Source: Treponema sp. (lineage in GTDB: Bacteria > Spirochaetota > Spirochaetia > Treponematales > Treponemataceae). Taken from it: DNA of 64,000 bases. Shown in pieces: positions 53,162 to 62,652 of this stretch (position 1 is the stretch's first letter; every line of letters begins with the position of its first letter). A program made the position numbers and the translations under genes. The stretch covers positions 62,001 to 126,000 of the forward strand of contig JAKSLX010000003.1 of NCBI GenBank assembly GCA_024400915.1, given 5' to 3'. The notes under the pieces are model-generated. The model made no database searches. It saw only the letters and a list, made by a program, of their open reading frames with translations, and was not told where the DNA came from.

Positions 53162-55305
53162 TGGCTTTTCCTCAAATCTTTTATAATGAGCTGGAGAGTT
53201 TCAGTACCGTTGAAAGTATTTCGCTCTACATTAAAGAGAATGTCTATTTTGTCTCCGGTTTCAATTTCCCGGTGAAGAAGGTTTCCTGCTCCCCAAAACA
53301 TGGCAGGCCATTTTGTTGCGCCACAATCCAGTATGAGTTTTAGGTGTGTTTTCTCTGTTTTTCCAACCATCTGTGCCGAATAAATCGGTATGTTGCGGGC
53401 AAGAAAAAGAATGTTTCCGTTCTCATTTCCGTAGGGTTCGAATCTGTCCACTATGTTTATAAGTTCTGGTGTCATGTGTTCCGGATAAACTTCTGCATCA
53501 ATGGACTCTGCAGATTCCTCTTCCGGAAGAAGGGTAATGTTGGCAGAATTTTCCTTTATCATCGAAAGATATTTTTCAAGGTTTTTTCTTTCAAGGGAGA
53601 AACCTGCCGCAAAATCATGGCCGCCATGGCTGATGAATATGTCCTTCATGTTTTCAAGAAAATCGGAAACATCAAATCCTCTGCAGCTTCTCATGGAACC
53701 TATTACAACATCGTCTACTGCAGACATTACGATTGAAGGAATTCCAAATTCTTCCACATATCGGGAAGCAAGGATTCCAGAAACTCCCTTGAAAATCCTT
53801 TCGTCAAAAACAACGCTAAGTTTTCCGTTGTAATTTTCAATGGAACTTTGAGCCTGATCATGAGTTGTGATTTCCGCTTCGTTCGTGAGAGATTTTCTTT
53901 CTTCGTTAAGCTGAAGGATTTGGTCCGCAACCTGTTCCCTTATTTCAAAACTGTCTGATGTAAAAAGGTCTGCCGCTATTCCTGCATGTCCAAGTCTTCC
54001 GGCCGCATTGAGTTTTGGAGCAATGGACCAACCTATGTCCTTTGAATTAATCCTTTTGCCTAGGAGGTTAATTTTTGAAAGCAGCTCGCACAAGCCTTTT
54101 CTTACCTTGCCTGCGTTCATGCTTTCAATGCCTTTGCGTACAAAGATTCTGTTTTCGTCTGTAAGGGGCATGATGTCTGCAATGGCTGCAAGGGCTACCA
54201 GCTGAAGTTCCTTTTCTTCTGTTTCTGCAAAAGAAGGATTTTCTTTTTTTAGGCTTTGCTGAACATAGGTAACATAGATGTTGTAGAATCCGCCAATTTC
54301 AGTTGGAGAATGATCTCCATATTTTGCAATCTTTGAAAGTGTCTTGATTTTTTCGAGACTTGAATTTTTTAGGGAAGGAAAAAGTTTTGAAATTTCATCC
54401 TGCATTCCATATACGTTGAATTCTGCACCGTTCCCAAAAGCCTGCTTTAGGAGTATGGAAGTTTCCTTTGCGTTCCAACAAAGAATCAACTGGCCCTGAA
54501 GGTATTTGGGAAGTTTTGTTTCTGAAATTGATTTCTCGCCTGGTATTACGGTTTCTGAAAGTCTGCCAGTGGGAACCATGTTTCTGACTTTTATGCATTC
54601 AATTACGATGGAATCATCTTCGGTTCGTGCATTCAAAAGCGTAACGTCACTCTTGTACCATTTGCTTTTTGTAAAGCGCAATGCTGATGCAAGTTTGTAA
54701 GTAAGGGCACATCCTGAAATTTCCTGAAATGGATATCCACTGCCTTCAGTTTTTGCATCAAGAATTATTGCTGGAGAAGGAAGTACCCCCTGAGGATTGT
54801 GATGGTCAGTAACAATTACGTCGATTCCTTTTTCAGCTGCGTAGGCAACTTCATCAACATTTGCAATTCCGCAGTCAACTGTAATTATTAGGGAACCATA
54901 TTGATCTGCAAATTCATCGATGGCCTCAATGGAAAGTCCGTATGCTTCATCTCCCTGCGGAACCCTGAACTGAACGTCAATTCCCATGGAAACAAGGCAG
55001 TCGTAGAGAACTGTAGTTGCAGTCACTCCGTCTACATCACGGTCTCCAAAAATCAAGACCTTTTCGCTGTTTCCGTTTTCATCTTTTTCTGCAGCTGCAA
55101 GAATCCTGTCGACTGCATCTTCCATTCCATTGAATAAAAAAGGATTGTGCTGATAGCGAAGGTCATCTTCAAGAAAATAGAAAATATCCCTGCCTTTGGT
55201 TATGCCGCGACGGATGAGTATGCTAGCCGTAATTGCATCCAGATTATATTTGTGTTGAATTGCTTCAACATCAGCTTTAAGTACATTCGTTTTATTCCAG
55301 TTCAA
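53158..55305 (-). CDS. recJ: Single-stranded-DNA exonuclease RecJ
   Basis: The 715-residue protein has the DHH phosphoesterase motifs GDRDVDGVTATTVLYD, TVDCGI and VTDHHNPQG. Further downstream are the DHHA1-like SHGGHDFAAGFS motif and a C-terminal OB domain. RecJ degrades 5' single strands in recombination and mismatch or base-excision repair. It is longer than the common 560-580 form, with an insertion of about 150 residues between the DHH motifs and DHHA1 (about 190-370). The start is TTG 55305 with AAGG about 7 nt upstream. A promoter lies just upstream, at the end of recO. Confidence 0.93.
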   Translation of the reverse strand: MNWNKTNVLKADVEAIQHKYNLDAITASILIRRGITKGRDIFYFLEDDLRYQHNPFLFNGMEDAVDRILAAAEKDENGNSEKVLIFGDRDVDGVTATTVLYDCLVSMGIDVQFRVPQGDEAYGLSIEAIDEFADQYGSLIITVDCGIANVDEVAYAAEKGIDVIVTDHHNPQGVLPSPAIILDAKTEGSGYPFQEISGCALTYKLASALRFTKSKWYKSDVTLLNARTEDDSIVIECIKVRNMVPTGRLSETVIPGEKSISETKLPKYLQGQLILCWNAKETSILLKQAFGNGAEFNVYGMQDEISKLFPSLKNSSLEKIKTLSKIAKYGDHSPTEIGGFYNIYVTYVQQSLKKENPSFAETEEKELQLVALAAIADIMPLTDENRIFVRKGIESMNAGKVRKGLCELLSKINLLGKRINSKDIGWSIAPKLNAAGRLGHAGIAADLFTSDSFEIREQVADQILQLNEERKSLTNEAEITTHDQAQSSIENYNGKLSVVFDERIFKGVSGILASRYVEEFGIPSIVMSAVDDVVIGSMRSCRGFDVSDFLENMKDIFISHGGHDFAAGFSLERKNLEKYLSMIKENSANITLLPEEESAESIDAEVYPEHMTPELINIVDRFEPYGNENGNILFLARNIPIYSAQMVGKTEKTHLKLILDCGATKWPAMFWGAGNLLHREIETGDKIDILFNVERNTFNGTETLQLIIKDLRKSQ

Positions 55306-55354
55306 ATTTTTACCTTATATATGCTTTAATTTTACTTATCAATAATACGTTACA

Positions 55355-55383
55355 AGTATACATTATAAACGAAGAATTTACAA
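55355..55383 (-). promoter_or_regulatory. recJ promoter
   Basis: Minus strand: -35 TTGTAA (55378-55383), 17-nt spacer, -10 TATACT (55355-55360). The -35 overlaps the recO stop codon. Leader about 43 nt. Confidence 0.55.
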
Positions 55384-56157
55384 AATTCCGGCACCGCTTT
55401 CCAGAGTTTCAAGCTTTGTTCCAGCTGATTTTTCTATGAGATGATACAGAAGCCTTTTTAGTCTGTAGGCTGATTCTGCAGGGAGTATCAGTTCACGGAC
55501 TTTCCCAGGACTTAGTTCGTTGATGGCTGCAAGATAGGTTATGGAATGTATTTCTGCTTTAAAAAGGTTTGCTTCCTGCATGATTTTTTCACCGCTATAA
55601 GGAATGCAGTCGCTGCAGACAAAACCGTTCAGACTTTCTATATAGGAAATGTCGTGTTCCTTTGATAAAAGTGAAGTTCCGCATGAAATGCATTCTCTTA
55701 CGTCAGGCTGAACTCCAAGGAGTCCCAGGTAACGCCAAAGAAAGCGGAGCATGCCAAGACGAGCTTCATCTTCTTCTACGGCATCGATTCCGTCCAGAAG
55801 GGCAGAAAGGAGTATGAATGCATTCTGGGGATCTCCGGCGCATTTTGTTTTAAGGACTATTTCAGAAGCCAAGGTTGCAGCCCAGGATTTGTACAGGTTT
55901 TCCCTCAAGGACATGTGGATTTTCTTTGCGTCAAAATCGGTAATTTTAACAGAATGTTTTATATTATCAGTGTAAAGGTAAAGGTTGCCTCTGTTAAAGG
56001 GCTGAACCATTGAACGAAGCTTGCTTTTGGGACCGCCGTATAACATACAGTTAATTATTCCCTGGTCAGGAGTAAGGACCGTAACAATGCGATTCTGTTC
56101 TCCCTGTTGTCTGAGAGAAAATATTATCCCCTGAGTCTCCCTGTTTCTGTCACCCAT
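55378..56157 (-). CDS. recO: DNA repair protein RecO
   Basis: The 259-residue protein has an N-terminal OB fold (residues 1-80, GIIFSLRQQGEQNRIVTVLTPDQG region) and a C-terminal helical domain with a four-Cys zinc site, CISC and CSDC. RecO loads RecA onto SSB-coated DNA and anneals strands. It neighbours recJ (72 nt downstream) and uvrA (divergent), a repair cluster. The ATG at 56157 has no ribosome site and is 6 nt after a -10-like TAAATT with a TTGCAA -35, so a leaderless mRNA is predicted. Confidence 0.92.
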   Translation of the reverse strand: MGDRNRETQGIIFSLRQQGEQNRIVTVLTPDQGIINCMLYGGPKSKLRSMVQPFNRGNLYLYTDNIKHSVKITDFDAKKIHMSLRENLYKSWAATLASEIVLKTKCAGDPQNAFILLSALLDGIDAVEEDEARLGMLRFLWRYLGLLGVQPDVRECISCGTSLLSKEHDISYIESLNGFVCSDCIPYSGEKIMQEANLFKAEIHSITYLAAINELSPGKVRELILPAESAYRLKRLLYHLIEKSAGTKLETLESGAGIL

Positions 56158-56163
56158 AGGTAT

Positions 56164-56192
56164 AATTTAGAACGAAACTGAACTTTTTGCAA
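56164..56192 (-). promoter_or_regulatory. recO promoter predicting a leaderless mRNA
   Basis: Minus strand: -35 TTGCAA (56187-56192), 17-nt spacer, -10 TAAATT (56164-56169), then ATACCT and the ATG. The -10 is a 4 of 6 match. Confidence 0.45.
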
Positions 56193-56200
56193 ATAACTTA

Positions 56201-56213
56201 GGGGTCTGTCCCC
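56201..56213. other. GGGG-CCCC mini-hairpin
   Basis: GGGG (56201-56204) and CCCC (56210-56213) enclose TCTGT. It lies between the recO promoter and the heptanucleotide array; function unknown, possibly part of the same repeat insertion. Confidence 0.35.
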
Positions 56214-56221
56214 TCTGTTAT

Positions 56222-56256
56222 ATAATTCATAATTCATAATTCATAATTCATAATTC
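56222..56256. repeat. Heptanucleotide tandem array upstream of uvrA
   Basis: Five perfect ATAATTC units. The unit is the reverse complement of GAATTAT, the unit of the array at 28175-28293. It sits in the recO-uvrA divergent gap, 18 nt before the uvrA -35. Confidence 0.9.
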
Positions 56257-56273
56257 CACCGAATTTATCCTCG

Positions 56274-56302
56274 TTGAGTTTATTTATTTCTTTCAATATA
56301 AT
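56274..56302 (+). promoter_or_regulatory. uvrA promoter predicting a leaderless mRNA
   Basis: -35 TTGAGT (56274-56279), 17-nt spacer, -10 TATAAT (56297-56302), then 7 nt to ATG 56310. The upstream in-frame TTG at 56274 is the -35 itself, so it cannot be the start codon of this transcript. Confidence 0.6.
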
Positions 56303-56309
56303 GCTTATT

Positions 56310-59264
56310 ATGAACGTTTTTGACGGTGATAAAATTTGCATTCAGGGTGCCCGCGAGCATAACCTTAAGAATATTTCAGTGGAAATTCCCCGCAACAAGC
56401 TTGTAGCTGTCTCTGGACTTTCTGGTTCTGGAAAATCTTCACTTGCTTTTGATACGCTTTTTGCTGAAGGTCAGCGCAGGTATATGGAGAGCCTTTCTTC
56501 CTATGCCCGACAGTTTCTTGGCCGCATGGACAAGCCTGATGTTGACCTTATAACAGGCCTTAGCCCTGCAATTTCCATCGAACAGAAAACTACCCATAAA
56601 AATCCCCGTTCAACAGTAGGTACGGTAACTGAAATCTACGACTATTACCGCCTTCTTTTTTCCCGCATCGGAAAGGCTCATTGTCCTGAATGCGGAAGGG
56701 AAATCAAGGAGCAGTCTGTAGATCAGATTATCGATACAATTCTTTCCTGGAATGAAGGAACAAAACTTACTTTGATTGCTCCAGTAATTCGCGGTAAAAA
56801 AGGTGAACACCAGAAAATCATAGATGACGCTAAGAAAAGCGGATTTGTCCGTGCAAGAATCGACGGCCTTATGGTTGAACTTGAAGATTCAATCAAGCTG
56901 GACAAACAGAAGAAACATACAATTGAAATTGTTGTAGACCGTATTGTCCTAAAAAAAGACATCAGAAAACGTCTTGCTGATTCAGTTGAAACAGCCCTCA
57001 AGTCTTCAGCCGGAATCGTAATTGCCCTTCGCCGTGTAAACAAAGGGGATGAAGCCTACGAAGAAGTTTGCAAGGTAATGGACCTGAAGGGAACACAGTA
57101 TGACCGCAATGCAGACTATATAGAAGAAGAAGTTTTCTTCAGCCAGAAAAATGCCTGTCCTGATTGCGGTATTTCTGTTCCTGAACTTCAGCCAAGATTG
57201 TTCTCCTTCAACAATCCTTTCGGTGCCTGTCCTGACTGTACTGGCCTCGGTGAAAAAATGGAATTTGACCGTGATCTCATCATGCCTGATTCATCCTTGA
57301 GCTTTAATGAAAATGGAATTGTACCTTTCAATCCTGACAGTGCCTGGAACGAAAGCATGTTCGGTGCAGTTTTCAAGGATATGGAATTCGACATGAATTC
57401 ACCCCTTAAGGAAATGAATAAAAAGCAGGCGGACATTCTCTGGAATGGAACCGGAGACCGCAGCCTTAAGTGGATTTACAAAAAGCAAAGTGGAGAAGGG
57501 ACAAGTACCTACAACAGGCCTTGGGTTGGAATCTATTCTGAACTTCGTCGTCGTTATGCAGAAGCCTGGGGTGACAGTGCCCGTGAAAATCTTGAAAAAT
57601 ACATGTCCCACAAGGAATGTAAAAGTTGCTGCGGGAAAAGACTTCGTAAGGAAGCGCTTGGAGTTACAGTAGGCGGCATGAACATCTGGAATCTTACTGA
57701 ACTTTCCGTAAGCGATACAATAGAATTTTTTGAAAAGCTTAAGCTTAGTGAAACAGAAAAAAAGATTGCAGCCCAGGTCCTCAAGGAAATTACAAGCAGA
57801 CTTTCTTTCCTAAAAAATGTAGGTCTTGATTACCTTACTTTGCAGAGAAGTGCCGCAACTCTTTCAGGAGGAGAAGCCCAGCGCATCCGTCTTTCAACAC
57901 AGATAGGATCTGGACTTACAGGTGTCATGTACATTCTTGATGAACCATCTATCGGTCTTCATCAGAGGGACAACCAGCGTCTTATAGATTCTCTCCTTTA
58001 TCTCCGTGATCTTGGAAACACAGTCATTGTAGTAGAGCATGATGAGCAGACTTTGCTTACTGCCGACTGGCTTGTGGACATTGGTCCTGGAGCTGGCGTT
58101 CACGGTGGTACAGTCATGGCAAGCGATACCCCTGAAAACGTCATGAAGAATCCAAACAGCATTACAGGAAAATATCTTGCAGGTCTTATCCGAATGCCTG
58201 TTCCAAAAAAGCGCAGGACAGGAAACGGAAATTTCATTTCCATTCAGGGAGTAACGGAACATAACCTAAAGAACATTTCCTGCGACATTCCTCTTGGAAC
58301 TTTTACATGCATTACGGGTGTTTCGGGTAGTGGTAAATCAACATTGCTCAATGATGTTTTCTTCCCGGCTGCAAGCAACAAGATCATGAAGAGTGAACTT
58401 CCTGCAGGTGATTTCAAAAAGATTACGGGTCTTGAAAATATCGACAAGATAATTAATATTGACCAGAGTCCAATTGGAAGAACTCCACGCAGTAATCCGG
58501 TAACTTACATCGGTGTCTTTGACAAGATTCGCGAACTTTATTCCTGCATGCCAGAAGCAAAAGCTATGGGATACAAACCTGGTCGCTTCAGTTTCAACGT
58601 AAAGGGTGGACGTTGTGAAAACTGTCAGGGTGCCGGAACTATTACAATCGAAATGAACTTTCTTCCTGATGTTTTCATTCAGTGTGATGTCTGCCATGGA
58701 AAGAGATTCAATAGGGAAACACTTGAAGTTCTTTACAAGGGAAAGTCTATCAGCGATGTCCTTGAAATGACTGTAGAAGATGCTGCGGATTTCTTTGCAG
58801 GCATTCCTCATATTCAGAAAAAACTTGAGACTCTCAAAAATGTTGGCCTTGGTTACATTACACTTGGACAGAATGCCCTTACTCTTTCAGGCGGTGAAGC
58901 TCAGCGCGTAAAACTTGCGGCAGAACTTGCACGTCCTTCAACGGGAAAGACACTTTACATTCTTGATGAACCTACTACTGGACTTCACTTTGTTGATGTA
59001 ATGAATCTTATGCAGATTATTCATGCCCTTGTTGAAAAAGGTAATTCCGTTGTAATGATTGAACACAATCTTGATGTAATTTGTCAGGCTGACCATATAA
59101 TTGACTTGGGGCCAGAAGGTGGTGCCGGTGGCGGAAAAATCATTGCTACGGGAACCCCGGAAGAAGTTGCAAAAGTTAAGGGCAGCTATACGGGAAAATA
59201 TATCGGAGAAATGCTTGAAAGGGAAAAAATCCGCGACAGCAAATCTTCAAAAGTTGAGAATTAA
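56310..59264 (+). CDS. uvrA: Excinuclease ABC subunit A
   Basis: The 984-residue protein has two ABC ATPase halves: Walker A GLSGSGKSSLAFDT and GVSGSGKSTLLNDV, with signatures LSGGEAQRI and LSGGEAQRV. It also has the UvrA zinc modules (CPECG; CPDCG ... CPDC; CENCQGAG ... CDVCHGKRF). It is the DNA-damage sensor of nucleotide-excision repair, acting with UvrB. ATG 56310 begins the conserved region (FDGDKICIQGAREHNLKN). It has no ribosome site and lies 7 nt after a TATAAT. Followed after 3 nt by the lptD-like gene. Confidence 0.97.
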   Translation: MNVFDGDKICIQGAREHNLKNISVEIPRNKLVAVSGLSGSGKSSLAFDTLFAEGQRRYMESLSSYARQFLGRMDKPDVDLITGLSPAISIEQKTTHKNPRSTVGTVTEIYDYYRLLFSRIGKAHCPECGREIKEQSVDQIIDTILSWNEGTKLTLIAPVIRGKKGEHQKIIDDAKKSGFVRARIDGLMVELEDSIKLDKQKKHTIEIVVDRIVLKKDIRKRLADSVETALKSSAGIVIALRRVNKGDEAYEEVCKVMDLKGTQYDRNADYIEEEVFFSQKNACPDCGISVPELQPRLFSFNNPFGACPDCTGLGEKMEFDRDLIMPDSSLSFNENGIVPFNPDSAWNESMFGAVFKDMEFDMNSPLKEMNKKQADILWNGTGDRSLKWIYKKQSGEGTSTYNRPWVGIYSELRRRYAEAWGDSARENLEKYMSHKECKSCCGKRLRKEALGVTVGGMNIWNLTELSVSDTIEFFEKLKLSETEKKIAAQVLKEITSRLSFLKNVGLDYLTLQRSAATLSGGEAQRIRLSTQIGSGLTGVMYILDEPSIGLHQRDNQRLIDSLLYLRDLGNTVIVVEHDEQTLLTADWLVDIGPGAGVHGGTVMASDTPENVMKNPNSITGKYLAGLIRMPVPKKRRTGNGNFISIQGVTEHNLKNISCDIPLGTFTCITGVSGSGKSTLLNDVFFPAASNKIMKSELPAGDFKKITGLENIDKIINIDQSPIGRTPRSNPVTYIGVFDKIRELYSCMPEAKAMGYKPGRFSFNVKGGRCENCQGAGTITIEMNFLPDVFIQCDVCHGKRFNRETLEVLYKGKSISDVLEMTVEDAADFFAGIPHIQKKLETLKNVGLGYITLGQNALTLSGGEAQRVKLAAELARPSTGKTLYILDEPTTGLHFVDVMNLMQIIHALVEKGNSVVMIEHNLDVICQADHIIDLGPEGGAGGGKIIATGTPEEVAKVKGSYTGKYIGEMLEREKIRDSKSSKVEN

Positions 59265-59267
59265 AAA

Positions 59268-62200
59268 TTGGCATTTAAGATTTTTAAAAGTAAATTTAAG
59301 TTTCTCTTAGCTGCTATTCTGCTTTTGTTTTTCAGTGGATTTTCTTTTGCTGCTGATGACGATAAGACAATCATCACTATTGATGGGGCTGATAGTTCAA
59401 CTTACAGAACAAATGAGGTTGATGACAGTGAAGAAATTCTTCTTTCTGGAAATGTTTCTGTTTCCGTTGAAAAGGGTAGTACGAAACTTTCAATAAGGGC
59501 AGATGAAATTTCCTATAACAGAACCACGGAAACTCTTTTTGCCAAGGGTAACATTGAACTTGTTCAGTCTGGAACTTCTGCTGGTGAACAGACTATTACA
59601 GCAACTTCCCTTGTTGTAAATACTTCTACTCTTGAAGGAATCTTTGACAATGGTAGGGCAATTCATACACAGAGTGATGCCTTAAACCTGCCGTCAGGTT
59701 CTACTCTTATTGTTGCATCAAAAATTTTCGGCCGTGATTCTTCCAGTACCATAGCATTCAAAAAAGCACAGCTTACTTTCTGTGATGATGAAAATCCCCA
59801 TTGGAAAATTCGAGCTTCTAGAATATGGCTTTTACCTGGGGGAGAATTTGCATTCCTTAATGCGGTAATTTCCATTGGTCATGTTCCGGTTCTTTATCTT
59901 CCGGCTTTCTATTATCCTAAGGATGAACTCATTTTTAATCCTTCTTTCGGTTACAAGGAAAGGCATGGCTATTATTTTCAGACAACAACTTACATTCTTG
60001 GTCGTAAACCTTTGGAAGCCAATGACGTAAGTGCAAGTTCTACTACTACGGCAACAACTGGCGAAGACCTTACTAAAGGTATCTTCAACTTCATGAAGCC
60101 TTCTGTTTTGAAAGAACAGAAAAGAGAAGGTCTTGTCCTTCATAACCTTGACGAGGACTACAAGGGTGATACTTCTCACTACCTAAAAGTTATAGGCGAC
60201 TATTACACGAACCTTGGAACTGTTGTAGGTCTTGACGGTGTGTTTGCTCCATCCAATGAATATGTATCATCCATCAGTGCTTCTTTAAGACTGGGATTTA
60301 CTAATACAGTTTTTTTCAGTAACGGAAAGTACATTACCTATTCTTCAACGGGAGATAAATACAAGGATAGTGCAAATTTCATGGGAGTTCATACTCCATA
60401 TCGTTACGGTGCAAATTTCAAAGCTGACATTTCAAAGCCTTTGTCTTTTCACCTTTCTATGCCGATATTAAGTGATCCTTTCTTTACTGAAGATTTTGAC
60501 TCTCGTTCCGAATCTCTGGACTGGATCAGTTTTTTCATGAACAACAACTCAAAGGAAAAATCCGACAGCGAAGATACAAGTACTCAAACTACTTCATTTA
60601 CATGGGATGCAAGTACTTCATTTAAAATTCCAATGCCTGAATTTGTCTATCCGTATATTTCAAATGTGAATGTTTCCAATGTTTCTGCATCACTTATTTT
60701 CAATACAAAGACAAGAACTAATTCTGATCCTGAATGGGCCACAAAGCCTCAGGATTGGAGGGAAAAAACTCCGGAACGTGCATTCTTTTATCCTTCTCAG
60801 GTAACACCTATAAAGGTTTCTGGAAGAATAGAAGGAACTCTGTTCCAGTATCCGCCTGTTGAACCTAAAACTGCAACGACGCCAGCTTATGTGACTGCTT
60901 TAAATATTCCTGAAGAACTGATGACTGAATCTGAAAGGGAAGCCCTGAAAAAAAAGAGGGAGGAAGAAAAAGCAAAGAAAGAAGCCGAAGAAAAAGGCGA
61001 AGAATATGTTCCTCCGGAAAATACAGAGGAAGAGAAAAAGGAAGAGGAAAAGAAACCTGAATTTACTTTCTCGGAACTGGAACTGCAGAATAGAAACGGC
61101 GTTACAAAAATGCAGGAAGCCGGTTACTCCCTTACCTACAATATTGCACCTCAGTATACTTCTCAGCTGAACTATGATGCCACGACTCTTTATGATCCGG
61201 AAGATTTTTCATGGTCTGATTTGTATTCATCCTATTATCAGGTGCAGGTTCCTACCACGGTGGCAAGCAACCTTAAGTTTAAGGATGAGTTTGCATCTTT
61301 TTCCAATAATTTTACCTTCAATCCTGTAGTTCAGAAGCATCCTAACCTTGACGGTTATACTTCCGAGTCATCTAAGAATTCTGTAATTCTTTCGGACTAC
61401 AAGGCAAAGAAAATGGACCTGACAAATAACAACAAGGTTTCCCTTAAGCCTTTCAGGTATACGGAATATTTTAAAGATACAGGTCTTGAATGGAATACTA
61501 CAATCAAACTTTTAAAGACTAACTTCATAGGTGATGCGGAAAATCCTGAATGGGAATATATTACTGCCGATCTTACAGATGACGAATGCATGACAGTTCA
61601 TACCATGAGTGCCATTCTTTCAGCAAAGGAGGGTGATTTCAATCAGTCCTTTACCTTGACTTCAAATCTTCCTCCTCAAAAAGATGAATACAACGGTACC
61701 CTTACTTTAGGCTTTCCTTACGTGACGACCACAGCTTCAACTGGACTTTATAAGAAGTCAAAGGAAGAAGATGAATTTGTCTGGAATCCATTCCGGCAGT
61801 CCGCAACGATAAAGTTTTTGAACGGGGATCTTTCCTTTACAGAATCCTATAATTATGAAATTGAAGAAAGATATAAGGACTCCCTTAAGCTTTCTGCCGC
61901 CTACAAAAACCTGCAGCTTGCCTATACTATGCAGTATACCACTGTCTATGATTTTGACCGGGATAACGGATGGACAGCAAAGGAAGATAAGGAATTCGTT
62001 CCATACAACCTTAGCCTAGCCTATGCAACCCAGAATAAAACATATCGCTACTGGAAAAGAAGGGTAACCTGGGCTCCATCTATAAGTTCAAGTCTTGTAT
62101 ATGATTTTGTAAGGCCTACTAACAGTTATTTCAGATTTGTTCCTTCCATATCTTTTAAAATACACGAACAGTTTGAACTTACATTCAGTTCTGAGTCTCA

Positions 62201-62576
62201 GAACAACGTAATCTTCAGATATATTCAGGATTACATGGGATATGAAAATGCTGTTGCCGGAGAAAAAAATGTTTTCAAAGATCTGTACAATTCCTTTGCA
62301 TTCTGGGGAAACGGACAGTTCTGGGATGATAGTCAGGAAAATAGAAAGAATGCCGGTTTTAAAATCAAGAACTTTAAAATCAGTGTAAAGAGACTTCTTC
62401 ATGACTGGAGCCTTGAAGGAAATGTAACATTCAAACCACGATATGTTACGGACAGCAATGGAAGAAAGGACTTTGATTATCATCCGTACATTACTGTTGC
62501 AGTTTCCTGGCATCCAATGCCTAGCATGAAAACTAACCTTGTTGATGATTACGGAACCTGGAACCTTAATCCGTAA
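59268..62576 (+). CDS. LptD/OstA-like outer-membrane assembly protein
   Basis: The 1102-residue protein has a signal peptide (hydrophobic stretch 12-27, cleavage after SFAA) and an OstA-like N-terminal beta-jellyroll (about 35-190, with SGNVSVSVEKGSTKLSIRADE-type repeats). A long C-terminal region with many Tyr/Phe-rich alternating strands and a terminal aromatic segment fits an outer-membrane beta-barrel. LptD inserts LPS in Gram-negatives; treponemes lack classical LPS, so the cargo here is unclear. Residues about 558-598 form a Lys/Glu-rich charged segment inserted in the barrel region. The start is TTG 59268, 3 nt after uvrA, with a poor ribosome site, so translation may depend on reinitiation. 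Confidence 0.82.
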   Translation: MAFKIFKSKFKFLLAAILLLFFSGFSFAADDDKTIITIDGADSSTYRTNEVDDSEEILLSGNVSVSVEKGSTKLSIRADEISYNRTTETLFAKGNIELVQSGTSAGEQTITATSLVVNTSTLEGIFDNGRAIHTQSDALNLPSGSTLIVASKIFGRDSSSTIAFKKAQLTFCDDENPHWKIRASRIWLLPGGEFAFLNAVISIGHVPVLYLPAFYYPKDELIFNPSFGYKERHGYYFQTTTYILGRKPLEANDVSASSTTTATTGEDLTKGIFNFMKPSVLKEQKREGLVLHNLDEDYKGDTSHYLKVIGDYYTNLGTVVGLDGVFAPSNEYVSSISASLRLGFTNTVFFSNGKYITYSSTGDKYKDSANFMGVHTPYRYGANFKADISKPLSFHLSMPILSDPFFTEDFDSRSESLDWISFFMNNNSKEKSDSEDTSTQTTSFTWDASTSFKIPMPEFVYPYISNVNVSNVSASLIFNTKTRTNSDPEWATKPQDWREKTPERAFFYPSQVTPIKVSGRIEGTLFQYPPVEPKTATTPAYVTALNIPEELMTESEREALKKKREEEKAKKEAEEKGEEYVPPENTEEEKKEEEKKPEFTFSELELQNRNGVTKMQEAGYSLTYNIAPQYTSQLNYDATTLYDPEDFSWSDLYSSYYQVQVPTTVASNLKFKDEFASFSNNFTFNPVVQKHPNLDGYTSESSKNSVILSDYKAKKMDLTNNNKVSLKPFRYTEYFKDTGLEWNTTIKLLKTNFIGDAENPEWEYITADLTDDECMTVHTMSAILSAKEGDFNQSFTLTSNLPPQKDEYNGTLTLGFPYVTTTASTGLYKKSKEEDEFVWNPFRQSATIKFLNGDLSFTESYNYEIEERYKDSLKLSAAYKNLQLAYTMQYTTVYDFDRDNGWTAKEDKEFVPYNLSLAYATQNKTYRYWKRRVTWAPSISSSLVYDFVRPTNSYFRFVPSISFKIHEQFELTFSSESQNNVIFRYIQDYMGYENAVAGEKNVFKDLYNSFAFWGNGQFWDDSQENRKNAGFKIKNFKISVKRLLHDWSLEGNVTFKPRYVTDSNGRKDFDYHPYITVAVSWHPMPSMKTNLVDDYGTWNLNP

Positions 62577-62583
62577 AAATTAC

Positions 62584-62612
62584 TTGAAATACTTTCAGTG
62601 TTGAATTAAGAT
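62584..62612 (+). promoter_or_regulatory. Promoter of the lysine-rich protein gene
   Basis: -35 TTGAAA (62584-62589), 17-nt spacer, -10 TAAGAT (62607-62612). Leader about 35 nt with a consensus AGGAGG before the ATG at 62653. Confidence 0.5.
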
Positions 62613-62652
62613 TTTAAATTGTTGGTATTTCAATGATCAACAGGAGGATTTT

